Positions 44,922 to 53,932 of a stretch of 53,932 nt of DNA are shown here, piece after piece. The DNA lies in NCBI GenBank assembly GCA_016937695.1, contig JAFGWC010000032.1, positions 1 to 53,932 on the forward strand, read 5' to 3'. Each line of letters opens with the position of its first letter. Within the stretch, counting starts at the first letter, position 1. The translations under genes and the position numbers were made by a program. Source of the DNA: Bacteroidales bacterium (GTDB taxonomy: Bacteria; Bacteroidota; Bacteroidia; Bacteroidales; NBLH01). A model generated the notes under the pieces. That model had not been told where the DNA came from. It saw nothing but the letters and a program-made list of their open reading frames with translations, and made no database searches.

Positions 44922-47900
44922 TTAATAATCAAGATATATGTAGCCTTTTTTTACAGGGTCACCATTTCCAGGATCAATAATATAAAAATAAGTGCCAACC
45001 GGTAATTTGTCGCTTCCAAGACTTACACCAAACATATTTGTTCCTTCCCAATCGTTAAGATATGGTGATGCTTCATAAACTTTATTTCCCCACCTGTTAA
45101 TAATTGTAACTTTATGGTTTGGTCTTTTATCTAAACCTTCAATTATAAAATAATCATTTATTCCATCTCCATTTGGCGAAAAACCATCATAAACTATAAT
45201 GTCGCATTCTTCAATAGTTACTTTTGCTGTATTATTTAATTCTGACATACAGCTAGTTATAATATTTGTCGCAATAACTTTAATTTCATTTTCTCCAACT
45301 TCCAGTAAATCTGTATTAATTAAAATTTGTAAATCATTAGTATTTCCGTTATCACTTGCCAATAAATCATCATTTAAGAACAGAGTATAAATAGTATTAT
45401 TTTCTGAGGATTTAATTGTAACATTGGCGCTAATATTAGTGCAAAATGTTCCTCCTTCAACAAGCAATTCAGAATTTGGATTTTCATTTATTATAACATT
45501 AGCTAAATCAGATAATGAAATAGAACAATTTCCATTATCTCCAACAATTTCAATAATATTATTGCCAGTTGAAAGTTCATCAGCATCAATTGTTATTTCT
45601 AAATCATTTCCATTACCAATTCCTGTCCAAACTGAAATAGAATTTAAAAAAGCTTCATAATTAATACTATTTTCTGATGATTGAATTAATATAGTAGCAT
45701 TGCTTTCATCGCAAGTAGTATAATCAGAAACAGCTAAGCTTGAATTTGGAATTTCATTTATATTAATAATCGCAGTATTATCTAGAGTTTGGGCACATGC
45801 TGAATTTGATGCTGTTATTGAAATCACATTATTACCCACAATTAAAGCAGATGTTTCGCATGAAATATCAATATTCCCTCCATCACCAATTCCTGAACCA
45901 ATAAAAATTGCACCATAATAAATATCATAAAGTACACCATTTTCAGTAGAGAAAATAGATATAGTTGCATCATTTCCTTTGCAAACAGTATTTCCACTTA
46001 CAACTTGATTTGTTAAAGGTGGATTAATCACTTCAACTGTAGCCTGATTTGATAATGGAACAGCACAATTTGTTGGCGCTGTTGAACTTGTAGCGACAAT
46101 ATCAATTGTATATGAGTTTACAATAGGTATGTCAACAGAGCTTATATTTATATCTAAATCTCCACCACTTCCAGAACCTGCTCCAACAGAAGTAGCTCCA
46201 ATAAAAGCTTCATAATCAATTCCTAATTCTGAATTGGCAATAATAATGCTTGCATTGCTTCCTATACATACAGTACTTCCGTAAACAATTTTGTCAGTAA
46301 GTGGATTTGCATTAACTGTAATACTAGATTGATCACTTAAATTAGAAATACATCCCGTTCCTGCGCTTGTAGCAGTAATAGTAATTGTATTCGCGCCAAT
46401 CCAAGTTCCATCTGTAGGAAATGTTATATCTAAATCAATGCCATTTCCTAAACCTGTCCCAATTGAAGTCACACCATTAAATGCTTCATAATTCACTCCG
46501 CTTTCAGAGTTACTAATAGTCAAAGTAGCATCAGTTCCTTCACAAACGATGTCGTCAGAAACAGCAAGAGGAATATCCGGATTCGGATTAACTACTATCA
46601 ACGATTGGTTATCAAAATTAACAGTACAATTACTTGTATTTGTAGCTGTATAACTAAAATAGTTATTTCCAATATCTAAATTCAAATCTGAAATAGTAAA
46701 ATATATATCATTTCCGTCTCCAGTTCTTGTTTCCAATAGTGTTATTCCATCATAAATCTCATAAACCACATTGTTTTCTGATGAAATAATATTAATGCTA
46801 CCATCAGCACCATCACAAATTTCATCATCTGAAACAGCTAGGTTTGCTGCTGGAAAATCAACTATATCAACAATAATATCATCTGTTTTATCAGCACATG
46901 TTCCACTTGAAACAGTCCATCTAAAAGTATAAGTTCCTACATCAGTGCCTGTTACGTTAGTTGTTGTATTATTTGGATTAAGAATATTTGCGGATGTAGT
47001 ACCAGAAACAAAAGACCATTCGCCGCTTCCATAAGTAGGAATTTCAGCCGTTAATACAGGTGATTCATAACGACATAAATATTGGTTGTTTCCAGCATTA
47101 GGATCTGATGGAGTAGGGCTATTTACAACAATTATTTCATCGTTTAAAGTACAACCACCATTTTGAATTTCCCAATTGAACTCATAAGTTCCAGGTATCA
47201 TACCTATTATGTCAGTATTAAAATCATTAGGGCTAACAATACCTGCTGAATTAGGTCCTGAAATTTGCGACCATGTTCCAGTTCCAACAACAGGGTTATT
47301 ACCTGACATCGTAATTGATGTTACATCACACAAATCTCGATCTATATCCGCATCAGGTGTTGATGGCGGTATATCAGTAAAAGTAATATCTACATCATCA
47401 GTACTTTCGCTACAGACATTCCCATTTATTATAGTCCATCTAAAAGTGTAAGTTCCTATATGTGAAGGATTTGAAATAGTTGTATTGTTTGTATTTGGGT
47501 TATTTATTGAAATAGTTGCACTATTTCCCGCTGGTGATGATATTAAAGTCCATATACCAATTCCTATTGTTGGTAAATTACCATCAAGTTGAGCATTTAA
47601 TTGACATGCATTATTTTGATCAGCACCTGCATCTGATATAGTAGGTGGATTATAAACGTTAACTCTCATAACATCTTTATAATTTCCACAATAACCATAA
47701 TCAATATTCCATTCAAATATATAAACGCCTTCGGTATTTAAGTTAGAAACCAAAGAGTTAAATGTGTTGTTCTCAATTGTAGGATTACTAGGTCCACTAA
47801 CGAAATTCCATGTACCTGTTCCAACTCCTGGCTCATTTGCATTCATTGTAATTGACGTTCCGTTTGACGTACAGATTTCTTGGTCAGCACCAGCATCAGG

Positions 47901-50900
47901 TTCAGTACCATATGGAGTAGTTGTAACAATTACATTATCTTCGAAAGGACCAGTGCAACCATATATTTCAGGCAATGAATAATTGAATTCATATACTTGA
48001 TCTAAACCCATTCCATATACCATTGCAGTATGATAAGCATTATTAGAAATTGTAGGTATTGGTGATCCTGAAACTAATATCCAAGTTCCATTTGTTCCAT
48101 TTGTGCCTTCAAGTATAGTGCTTGTTGCATCACATAGTTGAATATCAGAACCTGCGTTAGCAGGTGCAGAAACCTGAACTAAAACATCATCTTCTTTTGC
48201 AGCACAATCTGTTCCCGTAATTATTGTCCATCTAAAAGTGTATTCGCCACTTGTAAGACCTGTAACAGTAGTAGTTGGACTAGTAAAGGAAGCAATACTT
48301 GGGCTGTTTGGTGAATCTATAATAGACCAGGTACCCGTTCCTGAGATTGGATTATTTGCAGATAAAGTTGCTTGAGTATCATTACATATAACAATATCAT
48401 TTCCTGCATTTGCATCTGAAGGTTCATTTGAAACAGTAAGCACTAAATTATCAGAACTTGAAGGGCATATTCCTTTTTCAATTAACCACTGAAATTCGTA
48501 TCGACCTGCCGTTAAGTTAGAAAAAAGAGCAGTTGGTGAGTTTGCACTTGAAATAGTATATCCTGAATTTCCTGAAACCTGAATCCAAGTTCCTGTTTCA
48601 CCAATATTTACGGAATTAGCACTCATAATTATTTCATCCCCGCAAATACTTTGATCGGTTCCTGCAAGAGAATTGGTTACAGCATTTCTAATCGTTACTT
48701 GAAGTGTATCTTTAGTAGCATCGCAGGTAGGTACGTTAATTGACCACTGAATTGTATAATCACCATCAACTATATTATTGATTGTTGTATTGTTTAAAGT
48801 AGGATTAACAATAATAGGTGAACCTGGTCCACTTAATATTGTCCAAATTCCAGTACCAATTGCAGGAACGTTACCATCCATTCCAATACTTATTGTTCCC
48901 GAATTTGTACACTGGTCAGGTCCTGCATAAGCTAAACTAGGCCCCTGTACGTTTGTTGTAGTAATAACAACATCATCAGAAACAGGTCCACATCCATTTA
49001 TTACTGTCCAAGTAAAAGTGTATGGAGTATTTGCAGCCATTCCTGTAACAATTGTACTAGGATCATTCGCGTTAGCAAAATTAATACCTATGCTTGGATT
49101 AACTGTCCAAATACCTATCTCATTATCTTTAGGTGTATTACCAGATAAAGTTATAGCTGATGAATGACAAACTGATTTAGAATCTCCTGCAGCAGATGAG
49201 GCTGTAGTTTTTGAAACTATAACATCAACTTCATCTTGTGTTGTAGGACAATTATTTCCTGCTGAAATAACCCATCGGAATGTATATTTACCAACTTCTA
49301 AACCACTGATTCTTGAATGTGGATCATTTGCGTTTTCAATAATTGCATCAGGAACCAATGAAGGTCCTTCAACTTGTGACCAAAAGCCGTTTCCAATTGC
49401 TGGCATATTTCCCTCTAGCTCAGTTTCTACAACATTACATGAGAGTATTTGGTCAGTTCCTGCATTAGAAGCAAGTGGTGAATCTGAAACAGAAATTGTT
49501 AAATAGTCAAAATCTGATGTACAACCAATACCATTAATATAACTTTCAAACTGAAGGTTATAGATGCCACTTTCTGCAAATGTAACATTTGTGGGATTTG
49601 GAGCATTATTCCAAGCTGTTGTATAAGGACCGCTAACAATTTTATACCTTGAAGCAGATCCACTAGAGTAGGCAACATTAATAGATGCTGATGTAGTTCC
49701 ACATGTTAAATTTGGATCTGCTAAACTTGCATCAATAGTTGGTTTTGCTCTGTAATAAATTAGAACATCATCTGTTCCGCTTGCACATCCTGTTACTGTA
49801 TTTTCTATAATGTACCTAAATCTGTAAGTATGAGTTCCATCAAGATCTGATACGCTTGTAGTTGCAGAGTTTGGATTTGTAATATTGGCAGTATAACCGG
49901 TAATTTGGGTCCAATAACCAACTTCGTCAGCAAATTCAGTTACTGTGCCTTCTAATACAATGTTTGATTCCGGATAACAATATGTTTGATTTGGGAAGTT
50001 AATAACATTAGTAACATCTTGAGTTGCAGCAGGAACAGTGATTATAACTTCATCGCTTCCATTTACACAAGGACCTGTTACTTGCCATCTAAAAATATAA
50101 ATGCCTTCTATAAGTCCCGAAGCAGTTGTTGTATTATCATGGATATCTCCGATTACAGCATAACTTGGGCCACTTACCATTGACCAAGTTCCTTGTTGTC
50201 CACCATAATTAGCTCCGCCAAAAGATGCAATTAAATTGGTTGTTTGTGTAGAAGTATAGCATTGACTAAGAGTTTGATCAGCACCTGCCGAAATAGGATT
50301 TACGCCGCCATAATTCGTTATATTAATTTCATCAAAAGAAGTACATAAATTTGAATTCGTAATCGTCCACCTCAGTATAGAGACGCCTGCATTAGTTTGC
50401 GATAACGTAACACTTGAACTAGGAGAATTAATATTTAAAATATTAATTCCACCTCTGTTATCTATAATAGACCAAGAGCCTGTTTCTTCAATATCTGTTA
50501 TCTGATTTGCCAATAAAGATAATGTTGTAGGGCATGATTGAATATCTTCACCAGCATTAGCCTGGCTAATTGGCTTTACAGTAAATTCAACATCATCATG
50601 AACAGTTTTTCCATCTAGGCAAGTTGCTGTGATTCTAAAAGTATACGTTTGATCAGGAAGATATCCAAGAACGCTAGAATTCAAATTATTTGGATTTGAT
50701 ATATTTACCGAAGGTCCTCCTATTTGTGACCAAACTGCATGTATATCTATAAGCCCATTCTCGCCTCCTTGAAGTTGCATGGTTTCATTTTGGCATAAAT
50801 CTTTGTCGATATCTGCATTTACAGTACAGTTTTGTCCAATAAGAAAATTTGAAATGAAAAAGTTAAATATAATTAACTGTAGAATTTTTTTTTTACTTGC

Positions 50901-50903
50901 CAT
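44922..50903 (-). CDS. Giant SprB-like surface adhesin with type B T9SS sorting domain
   Basis: 1993 residues: signal peptide (ILQLIIFNFFISNFLIGQ), about 15 imperfect Ig/PKD-like units of about 88 residues (core AG.DQ....L.GN.P..GTGTW...SG, then G.Y.F.W), then about 6 units of a second type of about 91 residues (LAVSDDEICDGADGSINII, NYEAFNG, GNGNDLEI), and a C-terminal domain of about 95 residues (YDGFSPNGDGINDYFIIEGL, NRWGNKVYEA, VGTYFYIIDPG, KKGYIYLDY) of the gliding-motility-associated (type B) class. Such proteins are exported by T9SS and held on the cell surface through PorP/SprF. Aligned cysteines in each unit could form intra-unit disulfides. Followed by the PorP/SprF and PorE-like genes. 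A mobile adhesin for gliding or attachment is likely, but the ligand is unknown. Confidence 0.92.
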   Translation of the reverse strand: MASKKKILQLIIFNFFISNFLIGQNCTVNADIDKDLCQNETMQLQGGENGLIDIHAVWSQIGGPSVNISNPNNLNSSVLGYLPDQTYTFRITATCLDGKTVHDDVEFTVKPISQANAGEDIQSCPTTLSLLANQITDIEETGSWSIIDNRGGINILNINSPSSSVTLSQTNAGVSILRWTITNSNLCTSFDEINITNYGGVNPISAGADQTLSQCYTSTQTTNLIASFGGANYGGQQGTWSMVSGPSYAVIGDIHDNTTTASGLIEGIYIFRWQVTGPCVNGSDEVIITVPAATQDVTNVINFPNQTYCYPESNIVLEGTVTEFADEVGYWTQITGYTANITNPNSATTSVSDLDGTHTYRFRYIIENTVTGCASGTDDVLIYYRAKPTIDASLADPNLTCGTTSASINVAYSSGSASRYKIVSGPYTTAWNNAPNPTNVTFAESGIYNLQFESYINGIGCTSDFDYLTISVSDSPLASNAGTDQILSCNVVETELEGNMPAIGNGFWSQVEGPSLVPDAIIENANDPHSRISGLEVGKYTFRWVISAGNNCPTTQDEVDVIVSKTTASSAAGDSKSVCHSSAITLSGNTPKDNEIGIWTVNPSIGINFANANDPSTIVTGMAANTPYTFTWTVINGCGPVSDDVVITTTNVQGPSLAYAGPDQCTNSGTISIGMDGNVPAIGTGIWTILSGPGSPIIVNPTLNNTTINNIVDGDYTIQWSINVPTCDATKDTLQVTIRNAVTNSLAGTDQSICGDEIIMSANSVNIGETGTWIQVSGNSGYTISSANSPTALFSNLTAGRYEFQWLIEKGICPSSSDNLVLTVSNEPSDANAGNDIVICNDTQATLSANNPISGTGTWSIIDSPNSPSIASFTSPTTTVTGLTSGEYTFRWTIITGTDCAAKEDDVLVQVSAPANAGSDIQLCDATSTILEGTNGTNGTWILVSGSPIPTISNNAYHTAMVYGMGLDQVYEFNYSLPEIYGCTGPFEDNVIVTTTPYGTEPDAGADQEICTSNGTSITMNANEPGVGTGTWNFVSGPSNPTIENNTFNSLVSNLNTEGVYIFEWNIDYGYCGNYKDVMRVNVYNPPTISDAGADQNNACQLNAQLDGNLPTIGIGIWTLISSPAGNSATISINNPNTNNTTISNPSHIGTYTFRWTIINGNVCSESTDDVDITFTDIPPSTPDADIDRDLCDVTSITMSGNNPVVGTGTWSQISGPNSAGIVSPNDFNTDIIGMIPGTYEFNWEIQNGGCTLNDEIIVVNSPTPSDPNAGNNQYLCRYESPVLTAEIPTYGSGEWSFVSGTTSANILNPNNTTTNVTGTDVGTYTFRWTVSSGTCADKTDDIIVDIVDFPAANLAVSDDEICDGADGSINIISSENNVVYEIYDGITLLETRTGDGNDIYFTISDLNLDIGNNYFSYTATNTSNCTVNFDNQSLIVVNPNPDIPLAVSDDIVCEGTDATLTISNSESGVNYEAFNGVTSIGTGLGNGIDLDITFPTDGTWIGANTITITATSAGTGCISNLSDQSSITVNANPLTDKIVYGSTVCIGSNASIIIANSELGIDYEAFIGATSVGAGSGSGGDLDINISSVDIPIVNSYTIDIVATSSTAPTNCAVPLSNQATVEVINPPLTNQVVSGNTVCKGNDATISIFSTENGVLYDIYYGAIFIGSGIGDGGNIDISCETSALIVGNNVISITASNSACAQTLDNTAIININEIPNSSLAVSDYTTCDESNATILIQSSENSINYEAFLNSISVWTGIGNGNDLEITIDADELSTGNNIIEIVGDNGNCSISLSDLANVIINENPNSELLVEGGTFCTNISANVTIKSSENNTIYTLFLNDDLLASDNGNTNDLQILINTDLLEVGENEIKVIATNIITSCMSELNNTAKVTIEECDIIVYDGFSPNGDGINDYFIIEGLDKRPNHKVTIINRWGNKVYEASPYLNDWEGTNMFGVSLGSDKLPVGTYFYIIDPGNGDPVKKGYIYLDY
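45210..46850 (-). repeat. Six repeats of a second type inside the adhesin
   Basis: Residues about 1353-1898: six units of about 91 residues, each with a near-invariant start (V-x-D/G-x-x-x-C), a strand-rich middle with SSEN(N/S)-x-x-Y-E-x-F/Y, and GxGN/DGxDL/I. They differ from the Trp-containing units upstream (46850-50830), so the protein has two repeat blocks with an abrupt boundary. Confidence 0.75.
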
Positions 50904-50938
50904 TATATTTATGTTAAATGATTTTTTTTAAATTAATA

Positions 50939-50946
50939 CAAAATTA
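50939..50946 (-). promoter_or_regulatory. Candidate -7 box of the adhesin-SprF-PorE operon
   Basis: Minus strand TAATTTTG, 35 bases before the adhesin ATG and just after the terminator of the upstream gene. No -33 TTTG is seen. Confidence 0.35.
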
Positions 50947-50968
50947 TTTAAATTTAATTTAATTTTAT

Positions 50969-51008
50969 AAAAAAACGACTGCCTTTTTTAATAAAACAGT
51001 CGTTTTTT
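50969..51008 (-). terminator. Intrinsic terminator downstream of the 243-residue gene
   Basis: 12-bp stem (aaaaaacgactg / cagtcgtttttt), with A and T runs on both sides. It separates that gene from the adhesin operon. Confidence 0.85.
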
Positions 51009-51027
51009 AAATTTATTATTAAGATTT

Positions 51028-51759
51028 TTATAAATCCATTAATTTTTTAAGCTCTTCTTCGTTATCTTTAAGCTTATCTTTTAATTCAGCTTTAATAGCG
51101 TCTCTAACTTCAAAATCAGCTTGATATAAATCATAGAATAACATAACTTGTACTTCAACAGTTCCAGCTGTTAATTGTTGCTTGTTATTTTGCTTTAATT
51201 CTTTTTTAGGGATTTTAGTTCTATATAAAAGAACAACTGGTTTTGTTTGAGTTAATGTAGCTGAAGTAATACTTTTAGCAGACTGAACGATGCTCATTTC
51301 AGTTTCAGCATCTACTCCGGATAACTGTGCGTTTGCAATATTTGATGTAGTTAATGCAGCTACAAAAGTTTTTAATTTACCAGCTAACTCAACTTTAGCT
51401 AATTCAATAGCTTGCATTTGAGCTGCAGATTTAGTTTTAGCTACGCCATTACCAGTTGACCAGATATATGCGTTAGTTTCAGCTCCATCATCATTAAGTT
51501 TCATTTCATATTGCTTCATCCAAGAATCATCTAACATTTTAGCTATCGGAACTGCGCCAGGAAAAACTCTCCAGCCTTCTTTTTCAATTTCTTTTTCCAT
51601 TTTGCGAGCTTGCTTAGTCGCTTTTTCCGTAACTTTTTTTCTTAATTCTTTTCTTTCTTTATTTAACTCTTTTCTAGTTTTAATTTGAGCATCAGCCATA
51701 TTAGGTAAGATAGTTACCAAAAGAAAAAGAGCTGATAAAATTACTAGTGCTTTTTTCAT
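51028..51759 (-). CDS. Exported LPP20/FlgO-like protein
   Basis: 243 residues: signal peptide (ALVILSALFLLVTILPNMADA), a Lys/Glu-rich coiled coil (about 28-62), then a domain with GWRVFPG, NAYIWSTGNGVAKTKSAAQM, QAIELAKVELAGKLKTFV and VEVQVMLFYD. The glycine-rich strand followed by an Ala-rich helix (SAAQMQAIELAKVELA) resembles LPP20/FlgO-like domains. Function unknown; it may be outer-membrane or periplasmic. The Glu/Lys-rich C-terminus (KDKLKDNEEELKKLMDL) is likely helical. It lies between the 435-residue related gene and the adhesin operon, with its own terminator. Confidence 0.65.
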   Translation of the reverse strand: MKKALVILSALFLLVTILPNMADAQIKTRKELNKERKELRKKVTEKATKQARKMEKEIEKEGWRVFPGAVPIAKMLDDSWMKQYEMKLNDDGAETNAYIWSTGNGVAKTKSAAQMQAIELAKVELAGKLKTFVAALTTSNIANAQLSGVDAETEMSIVQSAKSITSATLTQTKPVVLLYRTKIPKKELKQNNKQQLTAGTVEVQVMLFYDLYQADFEVRDAIKAELKDKLKDNEEELKKLMDL

Positions 51760-51843
51760 GATTTTTTAATTTAATTAATAATTATTTAAGATTTTTATTC
51801 AAATTAACAGTTTTTTCCTGTTTTTATATAAAACGCAATTAAA

Positions 51844-51851
51844 CAAATATA
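51844..51851 (-). promoter_or_regulatory. Candidate -7 box of the 243-residue gene
   Basis: Minus strand TATATTTG, about 85 bases before the ATG. The upstream TTTG is at too short a spacing (12 bases). Confidence 0.3.
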
Positions 51852-51951
51852 TATATATTCTTGCAAAATTCTTTGAGCAATTTGATATTTATATTGGTAA
51901 TTGCATCTTTTTTTTAGATTAAAGTATTAGTAAAAAAGATTTTTTTATAAT

Positions 51952-53259
51952 TTACCAGTCTGTATTTACACTTTGATTATAAAAATTATGTCTTTTAGTT
52001 TCACCTTTCGTTTTTGATTTATAGAAAATTGTTCCTTCAATATTAGGTTTATTTTTAGAACTTGTTTTTTTAAGATCAATTTTATCTACAAGGTCTAAAA
52101 TAAAGCTGTGAGCACCTTTACCTTCATATTCTTCGTTAATATTCGAAACTGTAATTGGGGAAAGACCTGGCCAGTTTAAAACAACTTTTTCAATAATAAA
52201 AGGAGCATCATATTTAGAAACCACTGTGAAATCGCATGTAAAACCATTTACATTTTCCTCATCTTTATCGGAAGCTTTCATATTTATATCGCCTTTAAGG
52301 AAAATTTGAACCATATCAGATGTAATATCAAAATAGAATTTTTGCTCAACATTAGTATTAGCAAATTTATATTTTATTTCAATATAATTTTTCTCATCTT
52401 CCATGCAATCTTCGTAGCTATACTTTATTGTTTGAATATGTTCTTCACTTGTTTTAGATATTATTGTAACACATTCAGAGTTCTTATATTTTGGTTTTTG
52501 AGAACTTGCGTAAAATTTATCTCCAATTTTTAAAGTATATGTTAAAACACCAAGATTGTTTTCTAAAGGAACAATTTCAATTGATTTAAGCATGTCTTTT
52601 ATTTTGATAATTCCTAAATCAGCTTGTTTTTTTCTTTGATCAACAAAATAATCTGAAAGATATTGCAATTCTTTAATATTAGCAGAAAGCTCTTCAATTT
52701 GATTTGTTTTCTCAATATTTTCAAGTATTAAGTTTAATTTAGAAGTCATTTCCTGATCCTTTTTATTAAACTCTGCAACTAATTTTTTATGTTCCATTTC
52801 AGAGAAAGGATATTTTACATGATAAGCAACTGTAATTTCTTTAGTTTTTTTATCTTGAAATTTCTCCCAATAATAGTCGCTTACTTTGTTTAAAGTAATT
52901 CCTTTAAGCGAAGGAATATCAGCTGTTTGAACTGATGAAGTATTTTTGAATTTTTCAATTGTATTTATTACATTGTTTTTGTTCACATTTTCAATTGAAA
53001 TTTCGCTTGCCGAGTTAACATATATTGCAACAGAATTAACTATTTCATTTCTGATTTCTGTCAGAACATTGTCTTTTGCTTCATCAATAGTTTTTCCTCT
53101 ACCTGTTACAATAATAAAATCTTTTTCTGTACCATTTACCCAAGCCGGCTTTTTTTTATGGCTTTTATCTAAAATTTTTTCCTGAGCAAAAATATTTAAA
53201 GGTATTAGCAAAAGAAATACAATAAATATGCTTAATATTTTTGATTTATTATTTTTCAT
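51952..53259 (-). CDS. Exported protein with LPP20-like N-domain
   Basis: 435 residues: signal peptide (ILSIFIVFLLLIPLNIFAQ), then KPAWVNGTEKDFIIVTGRGK and TIDEAKDNVLTEIRNEIVNS (Pro-Trp, glycine-rich strand, helix; LPP20-like), a long predicted helix (about 150-215) and a beta-rich C-terminal half. No enzymatic motif. It resembles the protein at 37949-39331 at its N-terminus. It lies 79 bp after the truncated gene at the window end, past a terminator. The role is unknown; cotranscription with the next gene is not clear (192 bp gap). Confidence 0.65.
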   Translation of the reverse strand: MKNNKSKILSIFIVFLLLIPLNIFAQEKILDKSHKKKPAWVNGTEKDFIIVTGRGKTIDEAKDNVLTEIRNEIVNSVAIYVNSASEISIENVNKNNVINTIEKFKNTSSVQTADIPSLKGITLNKVSDYYWEKFQDKKTKEITVAYHVKYPFSEMEHKKLVAEFNKKDQEMTSKLNLILENIEKTNQIEELSANIKELQYLSDYFVDQRKKQADLGIIKIKDMLKSIEIVPLENNLGVLTYTLKIGDKFYASSQKPKYKNSECVTIISKTSEEHIQTIKYSYEDCMEDEKNYIEIKYKFANTNVEQKFYFDITSDMVQIFLKGDINMKASDKDEENVNGFTCDFTVVSKYDAPFIIEKVVLNWPGLSPITVSNINEEYEGKGAHSFILDLVDKIDLKKTSSKNKPNIEGTIFYKSKTKGETKRHNFYNQSVNTDW

Positions 53260-53287
53260 TTTATTATTTTTAAATGAATAAAAAATT

Positions 53288-53327
53288 AACTGCTAAACTA
53301 ATCTTTAAAATAATTAGCTTAGCAGTT
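53288..53327 (-). terminator. Intrinsic terminator of the last gene
   Basis: 14-bp stem with one mismatch (aactgctaaactaa 53288-53301; ttagcttagcagtt 53314-53327), T-rich on the minus strand after the stem, 11 bases past the stop codon. Confidence 0.7.
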
Positions 53328-53338
53328 ATATTAGAAAT

Positions 53339-53932
53339 TTAGTCTTCAACAAAATTTAAATCGTATTCTTCGTTGTTAGGATTACTTTGATTGTATTCGT
53401 TGGCTACTTTTTTGTAAGCTTCAACTTGTTCTTCTCTTGTAGCAGGAGCTGCAGCTTGCATTTTAACTTCTTCGCCTCTTTCTTCAGGGCTCAGATTATT
53501 AATTTGTTTTGCTAAATCAACAGCTTTATCGTAACAGTCTGAACCAGGTTCAATACTTTCAAGATGTTTTTTTGCCTCTTCAATATTATTGTTTGAAAAA
53601 GCTTCTTTTGCTGCTTTATAATCTTCCTCACAATTTTCGCCCATCATTTTTTTATAGATAGGATTAATTGCATCAAGAGCTTTGAAATAACACTCCTGAC
53701 AAACTTCCGGAACTGTCATTAATTTATAAATTGCTTCAGCATATTTTTTTTGATTAACAAGAGCATCAGTTTCTTTCAACAAAACAACACATTGAGTATT
53801 GTAATATTCAATAATTTTTTCTTTTCCTTTATCAACAAAACTTTTAACTTTTGAGCTTTTAGGATTAATATTTTTAATTCCTGAAAGAAAAGCCTTTGTA
53901 TCATTTTGACCAACACCTTTAACGCTTAATGT
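53339..53932 (-). CDS. Unknown protein, C-terminal 197 residues (5' end beyond window)
   Basis: The frame is open to the window edge, so the start is not seen; the apparent start at 53782 is a TTG inside the gene. Visible part: SVKGVGQNDTKAFLSGIKNI, a Lys-rich helix, then TPR-like helices (KKYAEAIYKLMTVPEVCQEC, NNNIEEAKKHLESIEPGSDC) with four Cys, an Ala/Glu-rich linker and an acidic end (YDLNFVED). The first strand and helix resemble curli-assembly or FlgO-type domains, but this is a guess. It precedes the 435-residue LPP20-like gene on the same strand. Confidence 0.6.
   Translation of the reverse strand, partial: TLSVKGVGQNDTKAFLSGIKNINPKSSKVKSFVDKGKEKIIEYYNTQCVVLLKETDALVNQKKYAEAIYKLMTVPEVCQECYFKALDAINPIYKKMMGENCEEDYKAAKEAFSNNNIEEAKKHLESIEPGSDCYDKAVDLAKQINNLSPEERGEEVKMQAAAPATREEQVEAYKKVANEYNQSNPNNEEYDLNFVED

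Noticed and set aside
45199-47982. Long plus-strand frames opposite the adhesin gene
   Set aside because: They are antisense shadows of a clearly coding frame; they carry no protein-like signature.
44922-50903. Regularly spaced DNA repeats that could look like a CRISPR array
   Set aside because: The spacing is about 265-275 bases, the units diverge, and all are in one open frame encoding Ig-like protein repeats.

Overview
The window reads as AT-rich chromosomal DNA of a member of Bacteroidota, probably Bacteroidales-like. The evidence is the set of families: type IX secretion (T9SS) cargo with both type A and type B C-terminal sorting domains, a PorP/SprF membrane protein, a GldI-like FKBP lipoprotein, a TonB-dependent receptor with a carboxypeptidase-regulatory-like N-domain, DUF1599 and DoxX/BT_3928-type proteins, and promoters of the TTTG / TAnnTTTG type. 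I see no rRNA, tRNA or CRISPR array.

Layout. 1-4.4 kb: the 3' end of a collagen-like protein gene, a decayed small gene between two strong palindromes, then a probable metal-uptake pair (His-rich membrane protein plus TonB-dependent receptor). 5-14.5 kb: a large subtilisin-like T9SS protease, a MATE efflux pump, a ROK sugar kinase, a BNR/sortilin-like T9SS protein and a small lipoprotein. 14.7-26 kb: mostly housekeeping genes. These are an NfeD-like/flotillin pair, an MFS transporter, ComB-like phosphatase, a candidate small RNA with its own promoter and terminator, ndk-gcvT, nrnA-gldI, yicC and an exported Pcm.

26-31.9 kb is the accessory-looking part. It holds an Xre regulator followed by two unrecognised genes (one membrane-anchored), a divergent second Xre regulator, and a 1013-residue NACHT-type NTPase ending in pentapeptide repeats, with its own promoter and terminator. 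I consider it the best candidate for an undescribed, possibly defence-related, system. 32-37.9 kb: a cyclic-di-AMP cyclase gene coupled to a STAS-like gene, folP, and a DUF1599 / DoxX-like / tpiA operon. 38-41.7 kb: an exported unknown protein and a TPR-histidine kinase split by one in-frame TAA.

41.7-53.9 kb is a cell-surface block on the minus strand. It encodes a 1993-residue SprB-like adhesin with two repeat classes and a type B sorting domain, its PorP/SprF partner, and a PorE-like TPR / beta-propeller / OmpA protein. Two exported proteins that look LPP20/FlgO-like and a truncated third exported-type protein lie upstream. Together with the two type A cargo proteins and GldI, these suggest a T9SS-competent and perhaps gliding bacterium; the core secretion machinery itself is not in the window.
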